This document shows positions 52,181 to 61,700 of a stretch of 64,000 nucleotides of DNA, piece by piece. Source of the stretch: Mycolicibacterium fortuitum subsp. fortuitum (GTDB lineage Bacteria; Actinomycetota; Actinomycetes; Mycobacteriales; Mycobacteriaceae); assembly GCF_022179545.1 (NCBI RefSeq), contig NZ_AP025518.1, positions 930,001 to 994,000 on the forward strand. The letters run 5' to 3'. Both the position numbers and the translations under genes were made by a program. Under the pieces are notes generated by a model. The model was not told where the DNA came from, ran no database searches, and saw nothing but the letters and a program-made list of their open reading frames with translations. Each line of letters begins with the position of its first letter. Position 1 is the stretch's first letter.

Positions 52181-54283
52181 ATGACTACCCGCGAGCAGGC
52201 CCAATCGATCCTCGAACAACTGGCCGGGCCCGCGGCGGTGCTGCGCGACGATCAGTGGGCCGCCATCGAGGCCCTTGTGGTCGAGCGACGGCGCGCCCTG
52301 GTCGTACAGCGCACGGGGTGGGGAAAATCAGCGGTCTACTTCATCTCGGCCAAACTGCTGCGGGCGGCGGGCCGGGGGCCGACGGTCATCGTGTCCCCAT
52401 TGCTGGCACTTATGCGTAACCAGGTGTCGGCCGCCGAGCGAGCCGGGGTCCGGGCCGCCACGATCAACTCCGGCAATGTGACCGAATGGGACGCGATCCA
52501 CCGGCAGGTCAACGATGGCGAACTCGACGTGTTGCTGGTCAGTCCCGAGCGGCTCAACAATCCGGACTTCCGCGACAACGTTCTGCCGGCCCTGGCCGCT
52601 GATGCGGGGCTGGTGGTGGTCGACGAGGCCCACTGCGTCTCCGACTGGGGCCATGACTTCCGGCCGGACTATCGCCGCATTCGTACCCTGATCGCCGAAT
52701 TGGGTTCGCAGATACCAGTTCTCGCGACGACGGCGACTGCCAACGATCGCGTCGTCAGCGATGTCGCCGCACAGCTCGGGGTGGGCGGATCGGATACCTT
52801 GGTGCTGCGTGGTGGGCTGGACCGAGAGTCGTTGCGGCTGTCGGTGGTGCAGGTGGGCACGCCGGCCCAGCGGGCCGCCTGGATTGCCGCGCACCTGGAT
52901 TCTCTGCCCGGTTCGGGCATCATCTACACCCTGACGGTGGCACAGGCGCATGATGTGGCGGCCCTGCTGGCCGAGCGTGGCCACAAGGTGGCCGCCTATA
53001 CCGGATCCACCGACGCAGGCGAACGCGAACAACTGGAAGCCGACCTGCTCGACAACAGGGTCAAGGCCCTGGTGGCCACATCGGCTCTGGGCATGGGATT
53101 CGACAAACCCGACCTCGGTTTCGTCGTGCACCTGGGTGCGCCGTCATCCCCGATCGCGTATTACCAGCAGGTCGGCCGCGCGGGCCGCGCCACCGACAGT
53201 GCCGAGGTGATCTTGCTCCCCGGCACCGAAGATCAGGACGTCTGGCGGTACTTCGCGTCAGTGGCGTTTCCGTCCGAATCCATGGTGCGCCATGTCATCG
53301 GCGCTTTGGAAACCGACCGGGCTCAGTCCACTCAGGCCCTGGAACCCCGGGTGGATCTCAACCGGTCCCGCCTGGAGATGGTGCTGAAGGTGCTCGACGT
53401 CGACGGTGCGGTGCGCCGGGTGAAGGGCGGCTGGATCGGTACCGGAGTGCCGTGGAGTTACGACGAGGCGCGGTATCGAGCACTGGACGAGGCGCGGCGC
53501 CGGGAGCAGCAGGCGATGCTCGACTATCAGGCCACCGACGGCTGCCGCATGGCCTTCCTGAGGAGCCAGCTCGATGATCCCGAGCTGGTTCCGAACACGC
53601 GTTGCGGACGATGCGACAACTGCAACGGGAGGCGCTACGAGGGCACGGTCGCCCAGGACGTTCTCATCGATACCACGCAGCGGCTGTCGCGCCCGGGCGT
53701 GCTCGTGGCCCCACGCAAGCAGTGGCCGTCGGGACTGGCGGCTCTGGGTGTGCCGCTGTCCGGCCGGATCACCGACGGTGCCGCACCGGGGCGCGCGATC
53801 GGAAGGCTCACCGATCTGGGCTGGGGAGCACGGCTGCGGAGGCTGCTGGCCGAGCCTGACGGTGACGTTCCCGATGACGTGGTCGCCGCTGCCATCGAGG
53901 TTCTCAAGGCCTGGGACTGGGACTGCCGGCCGGTGGCGGTGATGGGCCTGGATTCCCGGACACACCCGAAGCTGATCTCCTCGACCGTGCAGCGCCTCGC
54001 GCAGATCGGCCGGCTGACCGATCTCGGCGTCCTGCGCTACACGCCGCAGAGCCGGCCCGTCACGGCGGCGAATTCTGCTTATCGCGTGGCGGCCCTGGAC
54101 GGTGCCTGGGAACGTCCGCAATGGGGTGTCGCGGACGAGGGAACAGGCGGACACTGGCAGGGTCCGGTGCTTCTGATCGACGACATGACAGACACCGGCT
54201 GGACGCTGACCATGGCCGCGCGGCTACTGCGCGACGCCGGAGCGCCCGGAGTGCTGCCGTTCGTTTTTGCGACCGTCAGCTGA
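52181..54283 (+). CDS. RecQ-like DNA helicase with C-terminal phosphoribosyltransferase-like domain
   Basis: 700 residues from the ATG at 52181. Helicase part: LRDDQWAAIEALV (motif 0), QRTGWGKSAVYF (Walker A), VDEAHCVSDWGHDFRPDYRRI (DEAH and RecQ aromatic loop), YTGSTDAGEREQ, GMGFDKPDLGFVVHLGAP, YYQQVGRAGR. A zinc motif CGRCDNCNG with an upstream Cys follows (about 480). The last 60 residues contain PVLLIDDMTDTGWTLTMAARLLRDAGA, matching the PRPP-binding loop of phosphoribosyltransferases. Family links the helicase to DNA repair; the tail's role is unknown. No HRDC domain is seen. Confidence 0.85.
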   Translation: MTTREQAQSILEQLAGPAAVLRDDQWAAIEALVVERRRALVVQRTGWGKSAVYFISAKLLRAAGRGPTVIVSPLLALMRNQVSAAERAGVRAATINSGNVTEWDAIHRQVNDGELDVLLVSPERLNNPDFRDNVLPALAADAGLVVVDEAHCVSDWGHDFRPDYRRIRTLIAELGSQIPVLATTATANDRVVSDVAAQLGVGGSDTLVLRGGLDRESLRLSVVQVGTPAQRAAWIAAHLDSLPGSGIIYTLTVAQAHDVAALLAERGHKVAAYTGSTDAGEREQLEADLLDNRVKALVATSALGMGFDKPDLGFVVHLGAPSSPIAYYQQVGRAGRATDSAEVILLPGTEDQDVWRYFASVAFPSESMVRHVIGALETDRAQSTQALEPRVDLNRSRLEMVLKVLDVDGAVRRVKGGWIGTGVPWSYDEARYRALDEARRREQQAMLDYQATDGCRMAFLRSQLDDPELVPNTRCGRCDNCNGRRYEGTVAQDVLIDTTQRLSRPGVLVAPRKQWPSGLAALGVPLSGRITDGAAPGRAIGRLTDLGWGARLRRLLAEPDGDVPDDVVAAAIEVLKAWDWDCRPVAVMGLDSRTHPKLISSTVQRLAQIGRLTDLGVLRYTPQSRPVTAANSAYRVAALDGAWERPQWGVADEGTGGHWQGPVLLIDDMTDTGWTLTMAARLLRDAGAPGVLPFVFATVS

Positions 54284-54286
54284 CTG

Positions 54287-54304
54287 TTCCGGCCTTCGCC
54301 GGAG
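54287..54304 (+). terminator. Small terminator hairpin after the helicase gene
   Basis: TTCCGGC and GCCGGAG pair around a CTTC tetraloop three bases after the stop, followed by CTTTC. Moderate strength. Confidence 0.65.
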
Positions 54305-55449
54305 CTTTCATATGGGCGTCTAATCAATTGCACACACATATTCGGCGGCCGGTTGTTTGCCAAACTAGCCAAAAATGGGCGTATTAAGTGCTTCGCTGCA
54401 CCTGTCCGGATCCGGTGGCTGTTTGCGATTGCAAATTTAATACAATCGATCTTGATTTTGCATACTCAAGATCATGGCTTCTGTGGCTGGCTAACTCAAT
54501 CTGCTTCGCCGTTGGTCGCCATTAGTCTGCGTCGAATGCCTCTTACGTGAACGACAGAATTTGCTGACCGGCGCGGCTGGCTCGGTGGCGGTGCCGTCTA
54601 CTGCGCTGCTACCCGCCTGCCGGGTTCGCGGCCTTGAAGTTTCCCTTCGCTGAATTGAACTACAGACGTGTCGTACCCGTGGTCATAGGTGAGATGTCCG
54701 GGCGAGTCGCCGCCGCCGGGCGCGTCGACATGTCCGTCAGGCGGCGCTGCTGTGTTAGCCCCGCCGGTCCGGCTCGCCATCTTGCGAAGCGTTGCATCAC
54801 GCGCGTGTTGCGCCTGCGTAGGCGGTGTGTGGTCGATCCGGCGGGACCTGCGGTCCCCACTGTTCGAAACTGGGTATTCGCTGGGCATTTAGCCGCGGTA
54901 AGGACCTCGTCTTCGTGTCGGCACGACCCGTCCGCAGTCGGATGCAGCCGCCGTGCCGGGTGCGACAACCGCCGCCGTCGGACGGCTGGACCCCGCAGCG
55001 GGCAGTGCCGGTTTCCGTTTGCGCGCCCCGACGACGGCGGCGGATCGACGGTCCGGGTAGCCCGTCAGTTGCAGGTTTTTCGCCGTAATCGCGTTTCGTG
55101 GGCGGCCGGACTCCCTCGTCGGGGAGGCGACGTCACCCAATCCGCAGGCCAACGTGGCTGGGGCCAGCCTGTGCTGAGCCTGGACAGGACCGGAGAATTA
55201 TTTGCCGAATCGCGGAACTCATGACAAGTTAGAAGTTGAATGGCGAAGTGGCAGCAACGGGAAATTCTTTGATTTCTAATTTCTGCACTCTCGTCAAGAT
55301 AAGTGGATATGCTGGCGCCCTGCAACGAGAACGTCATAGCTGGAGTGGGCCGCAGGAAACAGGCATCGTGAAGCAACCGGCGGGGCTGGGTGCCCTCGCC
55401 GAGTTGTCGATCGATTTTGACTGGTCTACTCGACGATGGGGAGGACCAA
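54305..55449. other. 1.1-kb region without a convincing gene upstream of the NRPS locus
   Basis: The first about 250 bp are markedly AT-rich for this genome and contain an inverted repeat at 54448-54473. The middle part (54600-55200) has open frames on both strands but none with family resemblance, a ribosome site and normal codon use together. The last 200 bp (from about 55240) are again AT-richer and probably contain the mbtH/NRPS promoter, although no clear -35/-10 pair could be assigned. Confidence 0.6.
54448..54473. repeat. Inverted repeat in the AT-rich upstream region
   Basis: GATCTTGA and TCAAGATC are perfect 8-bp arms with a 10-bp spacer (54456-54465). In an AT-rich stretch about 1 kb ahead of the NRPS genes, it could be an operator or a small hairpin. 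Confidence 0.5.
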
Positions 55450-55665
55450 GTGAGCATCAATCCGTTCGACGACGACAATGGCAGCTTTCGCGTCTTGGTG
55501 AACGACGAGGAACAGCACAGCCTCTGGCCGACATTCGCTGACGTCCCTGCCGGCTGGAAGGTCGTATACGGCGAAGCGGATCGAGCTTCCTGTTTGGACT
55601 ACATCGAACAGCACTGGCCCGACATCCGTCCTAAGAGCCTGCGCGACAGGTTGGCGGGACTCTGA
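55450..55665 (+). CDS. MbtH-like protein
   Basis: 71 residues from the GTG at 55450, which follows GGGGAGGACC. All family marks are present: [63 protein letters not shown]. MbtH-like proteins bind and activate adenylation domains of peptide synthetases. It lies 50 bp before the synthetase gene, in the same direction, so it is very likely its partner. Confidence 0.93.
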   Translation: MSINPFDDDNGSFRVLVNDEEQHSLWPTFADVPAGWKVVYGEADRASCLDYIEQHWPDIRPKSLRDRLAGL

Positions 55666-55715
55666 CAGATCGCAGGCGGCGCGGGGGCCCCGAAAACTTG
55701 CAGTGGGAGAGTCCG

Positions 55716-58700
55716 ATGCAGCTTGATGAACAGTCGCTGCCGGTAACACGCGCACAGCTCGATATCTGGCTGGCGCACGACGTGGCCGGCACCGGCACGG
55801 AGTGGTTACTCGGTCTATTCGTGAAAATCGCGGGCACGCTCGACCGCGACGCTCTTGAGTGGTCGATCCGCCGAGTGGTGCGAGAGGCCGAACCGCTCAG
55901 GGCCACCTTCTTCGAGGTGGACGGGCAGGTCTACCAAAAGGCGGCGGAAAATCCGGAGGTGCAGCTGGCCTTCCACGATCTGCGCAGCGCCGGCGACCCT
56001 GTGGCCGAGGCCCGCGACATGGCAGCCGCGATCCAGCGCGCGCCAATGTCTTTCACCGAACCGCTGTTCAGGTTTGCGCTGTTCCAGACACGGGACGATG
56101 AACATTTCCTCCTGGCGTGCTGTCACCACATCGTGCTCGACGGGACCGGCATTGCGCTTGTCGGATCCCGCCTTGCGTCGGTGTACTCGGCAGTTTTCTC
56201 CGGTGCGCCGATACCCCCGCCGATCTTCGGATCGTTGGCCGATCTGATCGACAACGAGTCCAGGTACGAGGCCTCCGCCGAGTATCTCGACGACGAGGCC
56301 TACTGGACCGGGAACCTTCCGCCGGAAGCCGGGCCGAACTCCTGGGAGACCGAGTCCCTCGACAGCCAGGACGCGCATTGGCCCTCTGCCGCAGTGCCGT
56401 TCGACTCGAATCTGCTGCGCCAGGTCGACATACTGGCCCGGTCGAAGAATGTGGCACGATCGACGGTCATCACCGCGGCGTGTGCCCTGCTGGTCCGTGG
56501 GTGGTGTGCCGAGGGCTCGGACGTCGTGCTCGACTTCCCCGTCAGCCGGCGCGTAAGCCCTGAGTCGCGGACCCTGCCCGGCATGGTGGCCGGTGTGGTG
56601 CCACTCGTGGTGAAAGCCTCGCCCGCAACATCGATCTCCGAGTTCATCGACAACGTCGAGAGCCACATTCAGGAAGCGCTGCAGCATCAGCGGTTTCCGG
56701 TGCACGCACTGGAGCGCAAAGTAAACCCGCGGGCGGCGGGCCAGATGGCGAATCGGGTGAGTGTCAACTTTCTGCCGTCTACGTTTACGTTGGATTTCGG
56801 CGGTGCGCAGGCCTCGGCGTCATTGACCAACGCGGGCGTCGTCGGTGGCTTCGGTCTCGTCTTCTCCAGTGCCGGAGACGAATTGGTCCTCAGCACGATG
56901 GGGGCTGGGCAACCCTTCTCCAGTTTCGGCGTCACCGATCTGGCCGAGCGTCTGCAGCGGATCCTGATCGCGTTCGTTTCTGATCCGGGACTGCGGTTGT
57001 CGTCGGTGGGTGTGCTTGATGCTGCTGATTGTGCGCGGCTGGATGAGGTTGGTCATCGGTCGGTGTTGTTGCGGCCGGTGGTGGAGTCGTCGGTTCCGGC
57101 GTTGTTTGGGGTGCAGGTGGAGCGTGCGCCTGATGCGGTGGCGGTGCGGTTTGAGGGTCGTTCGTTGTCTTATCGGGAGTTGGATGAGGCGTCGAATCGG
57201 TTGGCGCACTTGTTGGCTGAGTATGGTGCTGGGCCTGGTGAGTGTGTTGCGTTGATGTTGGAGCGCTCGGCGCAGGCTGTCGTGGCGATTTTGGGTGTGT
57301 TGAAGTCGGGGGCGGCGTATCTGCCGATTGATCCTGCCCATCCTGAGGCTCGGGTTGAGTTCATGTTGGCTGATGCACGGCCGGCGGTGGCGGTGACTGC
57401 GGGTGGGCTTGCCGAGCGGTTGCTTGGATCGGGTGTGCCGGTGGTGGAGGTTGATGATCCTCGGATTGATTCTCAGTCGTGTGCTGGGTTGCCGGTTCCG
57501 GCTCCTGATGATGTGGCGCACATTATTTACACGTCGGGGACGACGGGGACGCCGAAAGGTGTTGCGGTTACTCATCAGAACGTGACGCGGTTGTTTGACG
57601 GCATGGATGTGGGTGTCGAGTTGGGGCCGCGGCAGGTGTGGGCGGCGTGTTCGTCGTTGGCGTTCGATTTTTCGGTGTGGGAGATCTGGGGTGCGCTGCT
57701 GCACGGTGGGCGTTTGGTGGTGGTGCCTGAGCAGACGACCCGTTCGCCGCAGGATTTGGAGGCGTTGGTTGTTGCTGAGGGCGTGACGGTGTTGAGCCAG
57801 ACGCCTTCTGCGGTGGGTGTTTTGGATCCGGAGAAGTTGTCGTCGGTGTCGGCGTTGATGGTGGCTGCTGAGGCGTGTCCGCCGGATGTGGTGGATCGGT
57901 GGGCGCCGGGGCGGGTGATGATCAATGGGTATGGGCCGACGGAGACGACGGTGTATGCCACGATCAGTGCTCCGTTGCAGGCTGGTTCGGGTGTGGTGCC
58001 GATCGGTGTGCCGGTGCCTGGTGCGGCGTTGTTCGTGTTGGATCGGTGGTTGCGTCCGGTTGCTCCGGGTGTGGTGGGTGAGTTGTATGTGGCCGGCCGG
58101 GGTGTGGGCGTGGGCTACGTACGCCGGCCTGGTTTGACCGGGTCGCGGTTTGTGGCGTGTCCGTTCGGGGCGCCGGGTTCGCGGATGTATCGGACCGGGG
58201 ATCTGGTGTCGTGGGGTCCGGATGGGCAGTTGCGGTATGCCGGTCGGTCCGATGAGCAGGTCAAGGTTCGTGGTTACCGCATCGAGTTGGGTGAGATCCA
58301 AGCAGCGTTGGCTGATCTGGATGGTGTTCAGCAGGCTGTGGTGGTCGTTCGGGAGGATCAGCCTGGTGACAAGCGGCTGGTCGGCTATATCACCGGTTCA
58401 GCTGAGCCCGCGGTGGTCCGCGCGCAGCTGTCGCAGCGGCTGCCGGCCTACATGGTGCCGACAGCCGTCGTCGTTCTTGATGCGTTGCCGTTGACGGTCA
58501 ACGGCAAGCTGGACAAGCGCGCCCTGCCCGCACCGGAATACGCCGACACCGATCACTATCGGGCGCCCAGCACCGCTACCGAGGAAATCCTCGCGGGCAT
58601 CTACGCCCAGGTTCTCGGCCTGGAACGCGTCGGTGTCGACGACTCCTTCTTCGACCTCGGCGGCGACAGCATTCTCGCGATGCGGGTGGTCGCCGCGGTC

Positions 58701-61700
58701 AACACCGATCTGGATGCCGGACTGGCGGTACGCACGTTGTTCGACGCGCCGACGGTCGCGCAGTTGGCACCACATGTCGGCGAGGATTCGGATCGGCGTG
58801 CGCCGTTGGCGGCGGGCGAGCGTCCCGCCCTGATCCCGTTGTCCTTCGCGCAGAACCGGATGTGGTTCCTCAACCGGTTCGAGGACGGAGCGGCGACGTA
58901 CAACATGCCGATCGCGTTCCGGATCAACGGAGCGTTGGATGTCGGCGCGCTCGATGCGGCGCTTGATGATGTGATCGCCCGCCACGAGTCGTTGCGCACC
59001 GTGTTCCCCGACATTGACGGGGTGCCCTCACAAAAGGTTCTGCCCGCACAACCGGGGCTGTGGCGCCGCGGAGGCCCGGCGATGGTGCCGGTGACGGAAG
59101 ACGATCTGGTCGGCGAGCTGATCTCACTGGCGGGTTACACCTTCGACCTGGCCGGTGAGATTCCGATTCGGGCCCAGATCTACTCCGTCGGCCCCGAGCA
59201 GTACGTCCTGGGAATCGTCCTGCACCACATCGCCTTCGACGGATGGTCGATGGCGCCCATGGCCCGGGATGTAGGCGAGGCCTATCGGGCGCGGACCCTC
59301 GGCCAGGAGCCCGATTGGTCACCGCTGCCTGTCCAGTACGCCGATTACACCCTGTGGCAGCAGGATTGGCTCGGTTCGGAAACCGATCCCGACAGCGTGC
59401 TCGCCAATCAACTCGCATATTGGCGTCGGGAGCTCGCGGATCTTCCCGAGATCGTTTCTCTTCCCGCCGATCGGCCTCGTCCTCCCGTGCCGAGCTACCG
59501 CGGCGATGCGGTCGACCTGCGTATAGACCCCGAGTCGTGGGCCGGGCTCAAGGCCGTGGCCGCCGCGCACAACGCCACCGTATCGATGGTGTTGCAGGCT
59601 GCGATGGCGGTCGCGCTGCACCGCGCCGGCGTCGGTGAGGACATCGCGTTGGGCACCCCGATCGCCGGGCGGATGGACCAGGCCCTAGATGAACTGGTCG
59701 GCTTCTTCGTCAACACCTGGGTGCTCCGGGTGGGCGTCGACCCCGCGTCGCGGTTCAGCGAGGTGCTGGATCGCGTGCGGCAGAAGGCACTGGATGCCTA
59801 CGCCAACCAGGATGTGCCGTTCGAACTCTTGGTCGAGCGGCTCAACCCGACCCGGTCCACATCGCACCATCCGCTGTTCCAGGTGGCCTTGGCCTTCCAG
59901 AACAACGTGCGCCCCGAGATCCAGCTCGACGCGCTCGACGTCGAACCGGTGTCCGCCGACATCCGCACCGCCCGCTTCGACCTCGAATTCGACCTGCGTG
60001 AACTGTCCAGCGGGGACGCGAGTGCGCTGTTCGATCTGCACTCGGTGCCGGTGGAGGGCCGCGGTGAACTGATGGCGGCAGGCACTGTCGCCTATGCCAC
60101 CGATCTGTATGACCGATCCAGTGTCGAGCGGTTGGTGGGTTGGTTCGGCCGTGTCGTCGAGGCTGTGGTGGCCGACCCCACTGTGGTCGTCGGCGAAGTC
60201 GGCCTGCTCGATCGCGACGAGCAGGATCTGTTGCTGCGCAGGTGGTCTGGTGCCGAGGTTACCGGCCCGTCAGGGTTGGCCCCGGAGCTGTTGGCTGCGG
60301 CGGTGGCCGCGGATCCAGAAGCCGTTGCGGTGGTCGACGGCACCCGCGAGTTGTCCTACCGGGAGTTGGATGAGGCATCCAACCGATTGGCTCGGGCGTT
60401 GATCGAGGCCGGGGTGGGCCCTGAGCGCGCCGTCGGTGTGGCGATGGGTCGCTGCGCGGACTTGGTGATCGCGTGGTGGGCGGTACTCAAGGCCGGTGGC
60501 GTCTATGTGCCGGTGGACCCCGGCCATCCAGCCGAGCGGATCGCCACGGTACTCGACACCGCCGAGGCGGTTTGCGTTCTCACGTGTGGCTCAGGCGTCG
60601 TCGAGGGGACGGGCAGCCGACTCGTGATTCCGCTCGATGTCGTCGACCTGTCTGAGCAGAGTCCGCGCCCGGTGTCGGACGCGGATCGGCTGGCGCCGTT
60701 GAGCGTCGACAACGCGGCATACGTGATCTTCACGTCGGGTTCCACCGGAACTCCGAAGGGCGTGGCGGTCAGCCATGCCGGGGTGCTTGGAGTAGCGGCC
60801 GCGCATCACGATCTGCTCGGTGTGCCCGAGAGGGCTCGGGTGTTGATGGTGGCCGCGCCGACGTTCGATGCCTCGGTCTTCGAGTGGTTATGGGCGGCAT
60901 CGTCGGGCGCGGCACTGGTGGTAGCCCCGCCGGACTCCTACGCCGGTGACGCATTGGCCGAGGTGTTGGCGGGCCAGCGCGTCGATGCAGGATTGATCAC
61001 GCCGACGGTTCTGGCGACGCTGGACCCAGCCCAGATCGATGGGCTGGACACGTTGGTGACCGGTGGCGAGGCGTGCCCGGCTGAGTTGGTGGCTGCGTGG
61101 GCTGCCTCCCCGGGTGAGGCGGGAAATAAGGCACCGCGGCGGATGTTCAATGCGTATGGGCCTACCGAGGTGACGATCTGGGCCACCTGGAGTGCGTTGT
61201 CGGTCGGCCGGCCGGTGCGTATCGGTGCTCCGGTTCCGGGTACGTATGCCTACGTTCTCGATGCACGCCTGAACCCGGCTCCCGTCGGGGTGGTGGGCGA
61301 GTTGTACCTGGCCGGACCTGCCGTGGCCCGTGGTTATGTCGGTCGTCCCGATTTGACTGCGGATCGCTTCGTGGCCAACCCGTTCGGGGCTCCGGGGTCG
61401 CGGCTGTATCGCACCGGTGACCTGGTGCGCTGGACCGAATCGGGCAGCCTGGAATACCTCGGACGCTCCGACGCACAGATCAAGCTGCGTGGGCAGCGCC
61501 TGGAACTGGGCGAGATCGAGAACACCCTGCTGGCCTGCCCGCAGGTCACCCGCGCGGCCGCGGCCGTGCATCGGGGCAGCACCGGTGTCGATCATCTGGT
61601 CGGCTACGTCGCTCTCGAGCAGACCAGCACCGCCGACTACGACGCTGACGTCGTCGACCAGTGGCAAGGCATCTACGACGAGCTCTACGACGCGGACCTC

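Noticed and set aside
54598..54888. 96-codon minus-strand frame upstream of the NRPS locus
   Set aside because: Composition is more protein-like than its neighbours, but there is no ribosome site and no recognisable family; left as non-coding unless comparative data support it.
54634..55224. 196-codon plus-strand frame upstream of the NRPS locus
   Set aside because: Arg- and Cys-rich, no hydrophobic pattern or family resemblance, no ribosome site.
56820..58301. 493-codon open frame on the minus strand across the NRPS A1 domain
   Set aside because: It is rich in Arg, His and Pro, has no family resemblance, and mirrors the G/T-biased codons of the plus-strand adenylation domain, whose motifs are complete.
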